NCBI GenBank assembly: GCA_022783665.1
Contig: JALFZJ010000054.1
Location: 1 to 64,000, forward strand
Reading direction: 5' to 3'
DNA from: Arcanobacterium sp.
GTDB lineage: Bacteria > Actinomycetota > Actinomycetes > Actinomycetales > Actinomycetaceae
Length of the DNA stretch: 64,000 nt
Part shown: piece after piece, positions 1 through 10,734 of the stretch
How the letters are laid out: the number at the start of each line of letters is the position of its first letter
Numbering within the stretch: position 1 is the first letter of the stretch
Notes under the pieces: model-generated
Database searches by the model: none
The model's input: the letters and a program-made list of their open reading frames with translations, nothing else
What the model was told of the DNA's origin: nothing
Translations under genes and position numbers: made by a program

Positions 1-374
1 TCAGACTGCCCCCATTTTGGATCGAGGCGATCCGTTTTGAATGCTGGAATCGGATGTAGACCATCGGGCTTAAGCTCACTTTTACCGAGGAGATCGAAGA
101 TGCGTTCCCCAAAACCACAGGTGATCGTCAGGTTGGCGATCACCTGCACCATTTCACGTTCACGGAAGCCTTCAATCGTGCCGCCCTGGGTAAGGTTGCG
201 CGCACGAAGAGTCCAATCCTTCATAAGCTCTTGCAGCTCCGGCGCCCCAACGGCGTCTTTGAGATCAAAAGCGAGCACGCTCAAATGTGCCGGACCAGGC
301 TGCTCGATCCCAGACTGCACGGGTGCATCAAAGGGCACCTTCGCATTGACTAGCGGTAATTCCGAAATGCTCAT
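1..374 (-). CDS. DyP-type (dye-decolorising) heme peroxidase, N-terminal part; cut by window edge
   Basis: The minus-strand frame opens with ATG at 374 (a GTG lies one codon upstream at 377) behind a GGGAG motif, and stays open to base 1, giving 124 codons of an unfinished gene. The translation contains PAHLSVLAFDL, a KDWTLRARNLTQGG stretch, LTITCGFGERIFDLLG and FKTDRLDPKWGQS, which match the N-terminal ferredoxin-like half of DyP-type peroxidases. These enzymes oxidise substrates with hydrogen peroxide using heme, and some are deferrochelatases (EfeB). The catalytic Asp and proximal His lie beyond the window. I saw no Tat signal in the visible start, so a cytosolic or encapsulin-loaded form is as likely as a secreted EfeB. 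It is divergent from nrdF. Confidence 0.8.
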   Translation of the reverse strand, partial: MSISELPLVNAKVPFDAPVQSGIEQPGPAHLSVLAFDLKDAVGAPELQELMKDWTLRARNLTQGGTIEGFREREMVQVIANLTITCGFGERIFDLLGKSELKPDGLHPIPAFKTDRLDPKWGQS

Positions 375-443
375 CACAATCTCCCAGTACATGTTCCGTA
401 ATGTATATCTCAAGTATAGGAGCCGTGGTGTGGAGTGTTTGCC

Positions 444-455
444 CAATGCGCATTG
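444..455. promoter_or_regulatory. 12-bp perfect palindrome between peroxidase gene and nrdF
   Basis: CAATGCGCATTG is a perfect dyad lying in the 258-bp divergent spacer. A TATACT hexamer reading toward the peroxidase gene sits at 413-418. It could be an operator for either gene. No consensus NrdR box was recognised. Confidence 0.25.
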
Positions 456-467
456 TGCTCAGCCTAA

Positions 468-1610
<1,143 letters not shown>

Positions 1611-1807
1611 CCCGTCGCTCAGCCTATGTGGCTGTCGATACTCGGCTGCACAGCGGGTCGCAGCCAAGTGTGCCCTTCGGTGTCGAGCTACCACGTGTGC
1701 ATTCAGGTATGAACAGACGCAGACATGGACGTACACACATGTGCACGGACATAAGCAGTAGATATAAACAAATGTAACGAGCGCGTTGAAAGTGGCGGTT
1801 ATTTGGG

Positions 1808-3808
1808 ATGGCGCATACTCACGGTGAGCATCAACCCATGCGTGGCGCCTCACGTGATTCTTCTCGGGATTACGTAGACGCCGATGGGCGTGTGCGTCTC
1901 GTAGACGTGAGTGGCGATTTTCCCACAGGTTTCGCTGCCGCCATGCGCAGGGCAGGTACGTCTGATGACGGCGAAAACCGGCCGCAGGGGGAGTCTCGTG
2001 CGGCTGATCCGCTTGAGCTTGCTCGCGCCTTGCGCACAAACCCCCGTGATGATACGCAATCTACTGCTGGGGACGACGAGGATGTGCGTCGCGCTGCCAG
2101 CGTCAGTGGCGCTAATCGCCCGTCGATGCCTCGCGCGCTTCGTACCCGCGGCGATGTACCCACACAGGGAGTAGAGGCACAAGCCCTACTCAGACGACGC
2201 GGCTCGCATGGCAGTGGGCATAGTGGCGAGCGCGCCAATGAGCGTAGTAGTGGGCACAGTGGCCAGCATGTTGGCGAGCGCGGCGCGCAGCATGTTAGCA
2301 AGCATGGCGCGGAGCACGATCAGCGCACCAAGAGACTCATTGAACCGGCACGGATGCCTGAGCAGAGCCAAAAGCCACTTCCTAAACGGCGCGACCTAAG
2401 AAAACAGCGTCAGCGCCCACTGGATGAATCAGAGCCTCGGCGTTCGCCCAAACACGCCAGCCTGACTGCTAAACGTGGCAAGGCCGAAGTTGAGCCAAGA
2501 GCCGCCAATACGAGCCGAGCGAAACGCAGTGAGGAGCGCGCTGGCCGGCATCGAAAGTCACCGATTCGTCTTAGTGCTCCATCTACCGCTTCTGCCGTAT
2601 CCTCGCCATCTCCGGTTACGGCCGCGCGGTGGCAACTACCGTTGGAGGATGATATGCAGACACATAATGTCGATGTTCTCGTGATTGGAGCGGGGCAGGC
2701 TGGTATTAGTGCTGCCTACGAACTCCAGCGTAGAGGCTTCGTGGGTTATGCCGGACCTGCTCCGGCACCGGACTATACAGATCGCGTGCACCTCAATGGC
2801 GCACAGAACGCAAACGCTGATGGGCCAACGCGCGGTACTTTTATTGTGCTTGACCAGGAAAGTGGCCCAGGGGGTGCGTGGCAGCATCGATGGGATGGCC
2901 TCACGATGGAAACCGTCAATGGCATCGCAGATCTTCCCCACATGCCTGTGGGCGCCTACGATCCCCATGAGCGCGCGAATGAGTTCGTGCCCCAGTATTT
3001 CGCGAACTTCGAGCATGAGTTTGATCTGCCGATCTTGCGGCCGGTGAAAGTCCGCGCTGTGCACAAGCGTGCTGAATACTTTGAAGCAGAGACGACGGCT
3101 GGCGTGTGGCGTGCGAAGTTTGTGGTGAACTGTACCGGCACGTGGACACGCCCATTCGTCCCTTATTATCCGGGAGCCGAAACCTTTAAGGGAGCGCAGT
3201 ATCATTCAAAAGACTTCCCTGGTGCGCAAAAACTGTGGGAGAAACGAGTGCTTGTAGTTGGTGGTGGGATTTCTGCTACGGATCACATACGCGAAATCTA
3301 TAAGGATGTGAAGGCGCTTCGCTGGGTGACGCGCACACCTCCTAGATGGCGTGGCCGCCAGCATGAGCGTGGTCTGACGAACGAAGCAGGGCGCGAAATC
3401 GAGGCGAAAGTGCGTGAGCGCGTGGAGCAAGGACTCGCTCCGCTGCCGGTGGTTGCCGTTACGGGGCTCCCATTGACGGACGCACTCCAGGCACTGCGCG
3501 ATCAGGGTGTGCTTGATCGTAAGCCCATGTTTGATCGAATTGACGCCACAGGCGTGTGGTGGGGCGATCATCATGAGAAATTCGATGTGATCATCTGGGC
3601 TACCGGTTTTCGTGCGGAGCAGCAGCACTTGCGCCCTCTGGGGTTACGCTCAAGCCGTGGTGGAATCGTGATTGAAGGAACCCATGCGAAAGAAGAGCCC
3701 CACCTGCATTTGCTTGGCTATGGTCCGTCAGCTTCAACTGTAGGTGCGAGGCGTGATGCGCGCGTCGTGGTGCGCCAGATTATCCGTGATATGGCCAATG
3801 GCAGTTGA
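1808..3808 (+). CDS. FAD/NAD(P)-binding flavoprotein (flavin monooxygenase / CzcO type) with long disordered N-terminal extension
   Basis: The last 384 residues form a flavin-dependent oxidoreductase: a first dinucleotide motif VLVIGAGQAG, a GGAWQHRWDG segment typical of FAD-binding monooxygenases, a second Rossmann motif VLVVGGGISATDHI, and the ATG-type motif IIWATGF near the end. The substrate cannot be read from sequence. The first 282 residues are a Ser/Arg/His/Lys-rich, low-complexity region with near repeats (GSGHSGERANE, SSGHSGQHVGERG). An internal ATG at 2654, in frame, follows GGAGGATGAT and sits seven residues before the flavin fold, so translation may start there. The extension has no stop for about 850 bp, which argues that it is coding. 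Core function confident; the start is uncertain. Confidence 0.7.
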   Translation: MAHTHGEHQPMRGASRDSSRDYVDADGRVRLVDVSGDFPTGFAAAMRRAGTSDDGENRPQGESRAADPLELARALRTNPRDDTQSTAGDDEDVRRAASVSGANRPSMPRALRTRGDVPTQGVEAQALLRRRGSHGSGHSGERANERSSGHSGQHVGERGAQHVSKHGAEHDQRTKRLIEPARMPEQSQKPLPKRRDLRKQRQRPLDESEPRRSPKHASLTAKRGKAEVEPRAANTSRAKRSEERAGRHRKSPIRLSAPSTASAVSSPSPVTAARWQLPLEDDMQTHNVDVLVIGAGQAGISAAYELQRRGFVGYAGPAPAPDYTDRVHLNGAQNANADGPTRGTFIVLDQESGPGGAWQHRWDGLTMETVNGIADLPHMPVGAYDPHERANEFVPQYFANFEHEFDLPILRPVKVRAVHKRAEYFEAETTAGVWRAKFVVNCTGTWTRPFVPYYPGAETFKGAQYHSKDFPGAQKLWEKRVLVVGGGISATDHIREIYKDVKALRWVTRTPPRWRGRQHERGLTNEAGREIEAKVRERVEQGLAPLPVVAVTGLPLTDALQALRDQGVLDRKPMFDRIDATGVWWGDHHEKFDVIIWATGFRAEQQHLRPLGLRSSRGGIVIEGTHAKEEPHLHLLGYGPSASTVGARRDARVVVRQIIRDMANGS

Positions 3809-3858
3809 TATGCGCAGATGCTTGCGCTGCGCTTGTGTAAGTGGCTTATGAGCATTGC

Positions 3859-6800
3859 TCATGCCAGTAGCTTTCGTATGCGCTGGAGTGAGACTTTCCC
3901 TTTCGTGCCAAGCTGCTGTGCAAAAAGTGATACGCGCAGTTCCTCAATCATCCAGCGTGCACGCACAAGCACGGCGTCGCGCTCAGGGTCATACACCTGC
4001 TCAGCCGCAATATGGCGCTCCGTGGCAAGAAGATCCTCAGCTTGGGCTATCTGCTCCGAGCGGGAGGCATCGCCGTCAGGGTCAGCAGCGGCCTTGCGAA
4101 CCCTATGGCTAGCGGCAGCTAGGTAGCGTGGAAGGTCGGCTAGGTATTGATCGGGCGTGGCATATATGAAGCCGTCGTACACGAGTTCACGAAGGTGATC
4201 TCTCGTTTCGGTGACGGCGTTGATCGCGGCGAGCTGTTTGGTTTCACGCAACGCCGTTTGTGCTTCACTCCATGCTGAAAGCACGCGGGTGACAATCCGC
4301 GCGATCCGATATATTTCATCCTCAAGAGAATCGATAATGCCGGCCTTCAGGGCGTCGTATTGTGCCGCTTCACGAATCATGCCGAGCTTCGTCTTGTTAT
4401 TCTTTGCCCAGGTGGATGCTAGATTGCGTACCGCCGCAAGCTGAAGATCGTCCACGAGAGCGCCCGTTGAGGGGTAAGGCGAGCCTGCAAGAATGAGTGC
4501 CTCGGTGCCACTCCATCTAGAGGTGATACGTGCTTCTGGTAATGCGAGCTCACGTGCTGCTAGCCGTATGATCCCTTTTGCGTGGTCACGCATCTGCTCG
4601 GTCGCATGCGTGAGCACGCGTAAACTGACCGCTGTGCCGGACGAGCCAGACTCTTCAACCAGTGCAGGGTAGCCTCGTACCGTCATTCCATGGGGGCCGT
4701 CAGTGTCTATGGTGGCTGGTATGGTGCCGTCCTGGACTGTTGGCCATGAGTGGAGATCCTCAAAAGCACCGAGCGGTGCGGTATTGCGCTGAGTTGGCGT
4801 TACGATCCGATCACGAGCTGCATCGAGTGCCTGGGCTACAGCGCTTTGCACCACGGACTCAACGGCAGATTGCGTGTGCGGAGCCAGATCGCGCTGGAGT
4901 TTTTCTAATGAAGGCCCTTCATCGAGCACAGCACCGCGTTCTGAACGTACGCGGAATGTGATACGCAGATGTTCAGGAAGATTCACCTCGGCTTCTTCCC
5001 AAGCGGCGTCGTCAATCACAACCCCGCGCAGCCGCCGTACCGCATCCGTGAAACTTTCCCGAAAACTCATAGACGACGCGGCTTCTGCTAGCTCGGACGT
5101 GCCGGGCATCTTGCGTGCATCTAGTTGATTCTCAGTGGTGAGTGAGCTGGAGATCGTTGTGGGGTAAGTATCTGCGGAATTACTCGTAACATCGCGGCGT
5201 GGCACATCAGGCTCGGAGCCCGCATCGGGCCGGTAGGCATGTGCCCAATATGATTGTGGCGCAATCATGGCGATTACGTCGCGGGCTACATCAGGTGCTG
5301 GCACAAGCTGTTTGCGCAGACGCTTGGGCAGTGCCCGAATCGTGGAAGTTGCGAGATCGTCAAGCATCCCGGGTACGAGCCAATCAAAACCCATAGGGGA
5401 GACCTGCGGAAGCACAGTAATGGGAATGTCGACTACCAGGCCATCAGCATAGGCACCCGGATTAAAGGTATATGTAATAGGAAACTCCAACTCCCCTTGC
5501 GGCCATGTAGAAGGGAAATCACTATCTGACGCGCTGACGTTACCGAGCAGAAAATCTTGCGTGAAATCGAGCAGATACGGGTTCGTCTGCCGCTCACGCT
5601 TCCACCAGGAATCAAAGTGGCGAGCCGAAACGATTCCGTCAGGGATCCGTTCGTCAAAGAAAACGAAACGTGCAGCGTCGTCTGCGATTAATCCGTGGCG
5701 GCGCAAACGCTGTGCAACTTCCTCCGCCTCGGCGATCGCACGTTCATTGCGGCGGATAAAAGCATGGTGAGCGCGCCATTGGTTTTCGACGAGTGCGTGG
5801 CGGATGAAAAGCTCACGCGCAACCTCTTTCGCCTCGGTAGTACCAATTTTCGATGCCAGCACGGGGCGTTCTGCTACGAGGGTAAGGCCGTAGAGCGTCA
5901 CCTTTTCGTGAGCCATTGCCGCACCCATTTTGGTAGACCAGTAGGGATCCGAATATTGCCGTTTGGTGAGATGCGCGCCGAGTTCTTCCACCCATGCTGG
6001 ATCAATGCGGGCTACAGTTCGTGCGAAAAGGCGCGAGGTTTCCACCAGTTCCGCAGCCATCACCCATTTGGGATTCCGTTTGTGCAGCCCTGAGCCTGGC
6101 CAGATCACGAAATGAGTACCGCGTGCACCGAGATAATCACTCTTACGCTCATCCCAATTGCCGATATTGGAAAGCAGACCAACGAGAAGCGCTCGATGTA
6201 TCGCTGCAGAGGCGGGAGCATCGGAACTAGCACCGATCTTCTTTACCGCCGACGCTACGGAACGGTTGTGCGAAACGTCTTTACCGTCGTCTACCATTTC
6301 TTGCTCAATGTGATGAAGCTGAGAGTGGGTGGGAATTGCAATCGGGCGCAAATGAAGGCCAAGCGGCGCTGCAAGTTCGCGAAGTTGTGCCACGACGTCT
6401 TGCCATTCTCGGAAACGGAGCCAGTTGATGAACTCAGCGCGGCACATTCGCCGAAATGCGGAGCCTGAAAGCTCACGTTGCTGCGTGCGCAAATATCTCC
6501 ACAAATTAAGATAGGCAAGGAAATCGGAGCTCGGCTCAGTGAAGCGAGCATGGAGCTGGTCTGATTGTGCTTTGAACTCGGCAGGCCGTTCGCGTACGTC
6601 TTGCACGCTCATCGCAGCAACGAGCACCAGCACTTCCGCGGCACATGCGTATTCTTCAGCGGCAAGGAGCATACGGCCAAGGCGAGGATCAATGGGAAGA
6701 CGGGCGAGTTGCCGGCCAATCTTCGTAAGCCTAGGCTTGCGGAAACCCAGTTGAAGTGCCCCGATTTCCTCTAAGAGTTGCTCTCCTGCGCGGATCGAGC

Positions 6801-8280
6801 GCAATTCGGGAGGGTCAATAAACGGGAATTTCTCCACTTCCCCCAGGCCGAGAGACGCCATTTGTAGAATCACAGATGCGAGTGACGTGCGAAGAATCTC
6901 GGGTTCAGTGTATTGCGGGCGAGCATCGAAATCTTCTGCGCTATACAGGCGTATGGCGATGCCGTTAGCCACACGGCCTGAGCGCCCCGAGCGCTGATTC
7001 GCCGAAGCCTGAGAGATATTCTCAATCGGGAGGCGCTGTACCTTGGTTTTGTTGGAAAAGCGGGAAATTCGTGCGGTACCGGGATCGATTACATAGTGAA
7101 TCCCTGGCACAGTGATCGAGGTTTCTGCGATATTCGTAGCAAGAATGATGCGCCGGTGTTGATGCGGCTCGAAAATGCGATGTTGCTCTGCTGCCGAAAG
7201 ACGTGCAAACAAAGGAAGCACTTCTACCGCGCCGGGCACGGCAGAGCGTGCTCCTGGCTCAACATAGCGATTTTTCAACGCATCCTTAAAGGCTTTTTGT
7301 GTATCGAGGATTTCACCCTCGCCGGAAAGGAACACAAGTATATCGCCACTGCCGGCATGCATTAGTTCCTCTGCGGCATCTACGATGCCGGCTACTTGGT
7401 CTTTCGCCACCAAATGCAGATCGCCATCCTCGATCACTTCTTCCACCAGTGGGCGGTAGCGAATCTCTACGGGGTATGTACGCCCTGAAACTTCAATAAT
7501 AGGTGCAGTGTTGCCCGGGAAACCGCCATACATACGCTCGCCAAAATGCTTGGCGAAACGCTGTGAATCAATCGTAGCGGAGGTGATAATCAGCTTGAGA
7601 TCGGGGCGTTTCGGAAGGAGCTGGGCGAGATAGCCAAGAAGGAAATCGATATTGAGGCTACGCTCATGAGCTTCATCAATGATAATCGCAGAATATCGGC
7701 GCAGTTCTGGGTCAGACTGGATTTCGGCAAGGAGAATTCCGTCCGTCATGAGTTTCACCAGCGTTGTAGGGCCTACGTGATCGGTGAAGCGCACCTGGTA
7801 GCCGATGGCACCGCCAAGTTCTACGCCGAGTTCATGGCTGATACGTTCGGCCACGGAGCGTGCAGCGATACGGCGTGGTTGAGTATGCCCGATCATTCCC
7901 TCGATTCCAAGGCCGAGTTCTAGGCAGATCTTCGGGATTTGAGTGGTCTTGCCTGAGCCAGTTTCCCCTGCAATGATCACCACCTGGTTCTTGGCGATGG
8001 CTTCACGAATCTCACGCCGATGCGCCGAAACCGGCAGTTCCGCCGGGTAGGTAATCTCAGGCATGGCAGTTTTGCGCGCCGCAACCTGCTCGGGAGTGAA
8101 GCCTGTAAAAGGCGCGCGTTTAGGGGAGCGCCGGTGCTGTTGGCGCTTGCGCTGCGGGCGAGATTGACGATCAGATCGTGAACTAGGCACCCTCCAATTG
8201 TGCCACGCACCTGCCACTGGGGTGCGAATCGGGCTCGGCTGTGAACCGGGCTGGGGTGCCGATCGAGGTGGCCTGCGCAT
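3859..8280 (-). CDS. hrpA: ATP-dependent RNA helicase HrpA (DEAH/RHA family)
   Basis: This is a large helicase of up to 1473 residues. Walker A GETGSGKTT is near residues 105-113, the DEAH box (IIIDEAHERS) near 202-205, motif III is ITSATID, and motif VI is QRSGRSGRV. The rest matches HrpA: HA2/ratchet and OB regions plus the long C-terminal domain peculiar to bacterial HrpA (family about 1300 aa). HrpA acts in the cytoplasm on structured mRNA and stalled ribosomes. The first 70 residues are basic and low-complexity. GTG at 8190 (residue 31) or ATG at 8064 (residue 73) are alternative starts, since no good ribosome site precedes 8280. It is convergent with the flavoprotein gene. Confidence 0.92.
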   Translation of the reverse strand: MRRPPRSAPQPGSQPSPIRTPVAGAWHNWRVPSSRSDRQSRPQRKRQQHRRSPKRAPFTGFTPEQVAARKTAMPEITYPAELPVSAHRREIREAIAKNQVVIIAGETGSGKTTQIPKICLELGLGIEGMIGHTQPRRIAARSVAERISHELGVELGGAIGYQVRFTDHVGPTTLVKLMTDGILLAEIQSDPELRRYSAIIIDEAHERSLNIDFLLGYLAQLLPKRPDLKLIITSATIDSQRFAKHFGERMYGGFPGNTAPIIEVSGRTYPVEIRYRPLVEEVIEDGDLHLVAKDQVAGIVDAAEELMHAGSGDILVFLSGEGEILDTQKAFKDALKNRYVEPGARSAVPGAVEVLPLFARLSAAEQHRIFEPHQHRRIILATNIAETSITVPGIHYVIDPGTARISRFSNKTKVQRLPIENISQASANQRSGRSGRVANGIAIRLYSAEDFDARPQYTEPEILRTSLASVILQMASLGLGEVEKFPFIDPPELRSIRAGEQLLEEIGALQLGFRKPRLTKIGRQLARLPIDPRLGRMLLAAEEYACAAEVLVLVAAMSVQDVRERPAEFKAQSDQLHARFTEPSSDFLAYLNLWRYLRTQQRELSGSAFRRMCRAEFINWLRFREWQDVVAQLRELAAPLGLHLRPIAIPTHSQLHHIEQEMVDDGKDVSHNRSVASAVKKIGASSDAPASAAIHRALLVGLLSNIGNWDERKSDYLGARGTHFVIWPGSGLHKRNPKWVMAAELVETSRLFARTVARIDPAWVEELGAHLTKRQYSDPYWSTKMGAAMAHEKVTLYGLTLVAERPVLASKIGTTEAKEVARELFIRHALVENQWRAHHAFIRRNERAIAEAEEVAQRLRRHGLIADDAARFVFFDERIPDGIVSARHFDSWWKRERQTNPYLLDFTQDFLLGNVSASDSDFPSTWPQGELEFPITYTFNPGAYADGLVVDIPITVLPQVSPMGFDWLVPGMLDDLATSTIRALPKRLRKQLVPAPDVARDVIAMIAPQSYWAHAYRPDAGSEPDVPRRDVTSNSADTYPTTISSSLTTENQLDARKMPGTSELAEAASSMSFRESFTDAVRRLRGVVIDDAAWEEAEVNLPEHLRITFRVRSERGAVLDEGPSLEKLQRDLAPHTQSAVESVVQSAVAQALDAARDRIVTPTQRNTAPLGAFEDLHSWPTVQDGTIPATIDTDGPHGMTVRGYPALVEESGSSGTAVSLRVLTHATEQMRDHAKGIIRLAARELALPEARITSRWSGTEALILAGSPYPSTGALVDDLQLAAVRNLASTWAKNNKTKLGMIREAAQYDALKAGIIDSLEDEIYRIARIVTRVLSAWSEAQTALRETKQLAAINAVTETRDHLRELVYDGFIYATPDQYLADLPRYLAAASHRVRKAAADPDGDASRSEQIAQAEDLLATERHIAAEQVYDPERDAVLVRARWMIEELRVSLFAQQLGTKGKVSLQRIRKLLA

Positions 8281-8533
8281 TGGGTTTGGCTGCGGATCGG
8301 GCGGGGCCGGGTACCGTGCATGGCGGCAAACCGAAAATCACGCAAAGGCTCATCGGCGGTGCGCGCCAAGAGAATGCCGCCAATGCGAGGCTATCAATGG
8401 AATTGTGCTACTGAGATCCTGCCAATCATCCTTCCAACAAGATGTGGCGTGCGACGGTAATCGCAGCTGCGCGGCGCGGCAGGTAGGCGGCTGCCAGTGG
8501 GAACGCTATCGTGGGGTTCGCGAAGGAGGCGGC

Positions 8534-9565
8534 ATGAGATTCGTATGGGGAGTACTTGCATGTATCATTGGTGCCGCTGCGGTTGTGCTATTGGTGCCCT
8601 CCGCCTTTCCGATGCTCAAGCCCTATTTTCTCACCACTCCACTTGCTCAACTCCTGGCCGTACGCACGGCGCTCGCGATCGGGCTCGCCGTATTAGCGAT
8701 AGTGCTGATCTTCGTGGCTCTCCTGCGGCGTATTCTCGCAAACCGCGGGCGGATAGCGGGTGCTCTCGGTGCTCTGCTTATGGTTGTGGCACTGCTTCAT
8801 GGCGGTATCACGCTTTCGCGTGGAATCGATTCTGCGCCGACGATGCACGATGATGCCGGCGTTACTGAAAACTCGGCAGGCAACGGCGCGATTACGGTGA
8901 TGAACTACAATACGCTCGGTGGGCAAACCACACCGGAACAAATTGCACGCCTCGTGATTGAAAACGGTGTAGACGTGGTTAGCTTGCCAGAAACGTCAAC
9001 GCAGCGTGGGCGCGAGGTTGTGCAAGCACTCGGGCGCAGCGGTTTGAGTTTTCAACAGTTCGATACAGATACAAGCGTATACGCCGCGGAGTTTCAGTCC
9101 ACGGTGCTGCTTATCTCTCAAGCGCTCGGCACGTATAACAAAGTGGCCGTGGGTGATTTCCCCGCTTCGGTAGTAGTGGCTGAGCCCGTGTCTCCTGGCG
9201 CTCCTACTTTCATCGGCACACATCCCATCGCGCCTGTACCTCGCCTCATCGATCAGTGGCGCGAGGCTCAAGCGGCCGTGTATGGGCTGTGCGGGGAGTA
9301 TGATAACGCGATCATTTCTGGTGATTTCAACTCTACAGTGGATCATCAGGCACTTTTTGGAGGAACGTGTAAAGACGCCGCCATTGAGGCTCGCGGCGGA
9401 AGCCTCGGTACCTGGCCTGCCGCGCTTGCGAGCGTTCTCAGTGTGCCTATTGATCGTGTGCTCCACACGGGCGCGTTCTATCAGGGCGAATCAGCCACGG
9501 TGGTGAATGTGGGAGATTCGGATCATCGCGGCATTATTGTGCGTTTGACGCCTAGTGCCAGCTAG
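8534..9565 (+). CDS. Membrane-anchored endonuclease/exonuclease/phosphatase (EEP) family protein
   Basis: The 343-aa protein has three hydrophobic segments in the first 100 residues followed by an exported EEP domain. Visible EEP motifs are VMNYNTLGG, VVSLPETS (metal-binding Glu), SGDFNSTVDH (catalytic Asp/Asn) and the terminal SDHRGIIV (catalytic His). EEP enzymes are metal-dependent hydrolases of phosphodiesters in nucleic acids, inositol phosphates or sphingolipids; the substrate here is unknown. ATG 8534 has the strong ribosome site GAAGGAGG six bases upstream; the frame upstream of it is not needed. It is divergent from hrpA and convergent with the App1-like gene. Confidence 0.85.
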   Translation: MRFVWGVLACIIGAAAVVLLVPSAFPMLKPYFLTTPLAQLLAVRTALAIGLAVLAIVLIFVALLRRILANRGRIAGALGALLMVVALLHGGITLSRGIDSAPTMHDDAGVTENSAGNGAITVMNYNTLGGQTTPEQIARLVIENGVDVVSLPETSTQRGREVVQALGRSGLSFQQFDTDTSVYAAEFQSTVLLISQALGTYNKVAVGDFPASVVVAEPVSPGAPTFIGTHPIAPVPRLIDQWREAQAAVYGLCGEYDNAIISGDFNSTVDHQALFGGTCKDAAIEARGGSLGTWPAALASVLSVPIDRVLHTGAFYQGESATVVNVGDSDHRGIIVRLTPSAS

Positions 9566-9603
9566 GGCTTACGTCGTCTTCGGTAAACAATCCTTCACAA
9601 AGA

Positions 9604-10701
9604 TCAAGCGTCGCTTAGATCATCAAGATGGCTCAGTAACTCATAGCCATCACGCCCGCGCACAATCGGCACGCCTCGGCTCGAGATATCGGAATCCTTA
9701 CGCTCAGCCTTTGCAGATTCTACTGTGCCGTGGGAGAGTACCTGCTCGATTGGGTCGAGCTCGCGGAGCAAAATCGCCTTCACACGGCTCGGATGTTCAG
9801 CGGCGAGATCAGCGTAGATGAGTGGATCGTGTTGGCCGTCGTCTCCTACAAGCATCCACTCGATATGGGGGAACATGATCAAAAGATTGCGAAGCTGGGT
9901 TTTCTTGTGTTCGATGCCGGAGCGGAACAGGCCGGTGGGGGTTGGCCCCCAGTCCGTCATCAGCAGGGGGCCTACAGGAAGATCGTTGGATTCAATGAAT
10001 TCCATAAGTGTGGAATAGGTGTTCCATGCGCCGGTAGAGAGATAAAACACCGGAGCGTCCGGAGTGCCCATCAGCACTTGCCCATAGAGTTTATTCATCC
10101 CTGGCACTGCTTGGCGGGTGTTCGTATGCATCACAAAAGAGTTCCATGCTGCGAGGATCGCGCGCGGAAGCCACGTCACCAACACGGTATCGTCTACGTC
10201 CGATACGAGCCCGAAGGATGCATCGGGCGATACGATCATCACGGGCGCTTTTACTGCTGCGCCAGCAGCTGGAATGATTTCTACTTCGTGCCAGCCAGGC
10301 TCCAGCCCGTGGTTTTCAACGAGTAGATTCACATACCCGTTGCGGTCGGTGGAGGTTTTAAACTCTTGCGCTCCGATCCGCACCGTTACAGGTAAGAAAC
10401 CAACCTGTGTGGTGAAAAACTGATGCCAACCTCGGCGTGCTGTAGCTTTCCGCTCTGCGAAATCGCGGAAGGCATTAGCGGCAAATGAATGGGCATTGAA
10501 GGGCAGATGCCCAAGCTCAAAATCGTGGTTGTGCCGGTTCGGATCGGCCATGGTGGCTCGCGCAAGAATTTTCACGGCGTGAACAGAGCCATACCCCGAA
10601 TACGGAGTGATTTTCGGTAGCCAGCCTTCACGGCGGCGTTTCACAATCCCGCTGCGATTGGCTTTTTCCTCGAAGCTGCGCGCAATATCCGCTAGTGCCA
10701 T
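9604..10701 (-). CDS. App1-type phosphatidate phosphatase domain protein (DUF2183)
   Basis: The 365-aa protein contains the App1 catalytic domain: SDVDDTVL at residues 167-174 is the HAD-like DxDxT nucleophile motif, followed by VFYLSTGAWNTY and later MLVGDDGQHDPLIY. The N-terminal half has a GWHQFF segment and a beta-rich region seen in bacterial DUF2183 proteins. Yeast App1 dephosphorylates phosphatidate; bacterial members are probably lipid or envelope phosphatases, but their substrates are unproven. No signal peptide is visible. It reads in the same direction as the DUF4287 and pgm genes upstream, with a 33-bp gap to the former, so co-transcription is plausible. Confidence 0.85.
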   Translation of the reverse strand: MALADIARSFEEKANRSGIVKRRREGWLPKITPYSGYGSVHAVKILARATMADPNRHNHDFELGHLPFNAHSFAANAFRDFAERKATARRGWHQFFTTQVGFLPVTVRIGAQEFKTSTDRNGYVNLLVENHGLEPGWHEVEIIPAAGAAVKAPVMIVSPDASFGLVSDVDDTVLVTWLPRAILAAWNSFVMHTNTRQAVPGMNKLYGQVLMGTPDAPVFYLSTGAWNTYSTLMEFIESNDLPVGPLLMTDWGPTPTGLFRSGIEHKKTQLRNLLIMFPHIEWMLVGDDGQHDPLIYADLAAEHPSRVKAILLRELDPIEQVLSHGTVESAKAERKDSDISSRGVPIVRGRDGYELLSHLDDLSDA

Positions 10702-10734
10702 GGGGTTTAGTGTACCAGTGCAAGTGGTTTGGGG

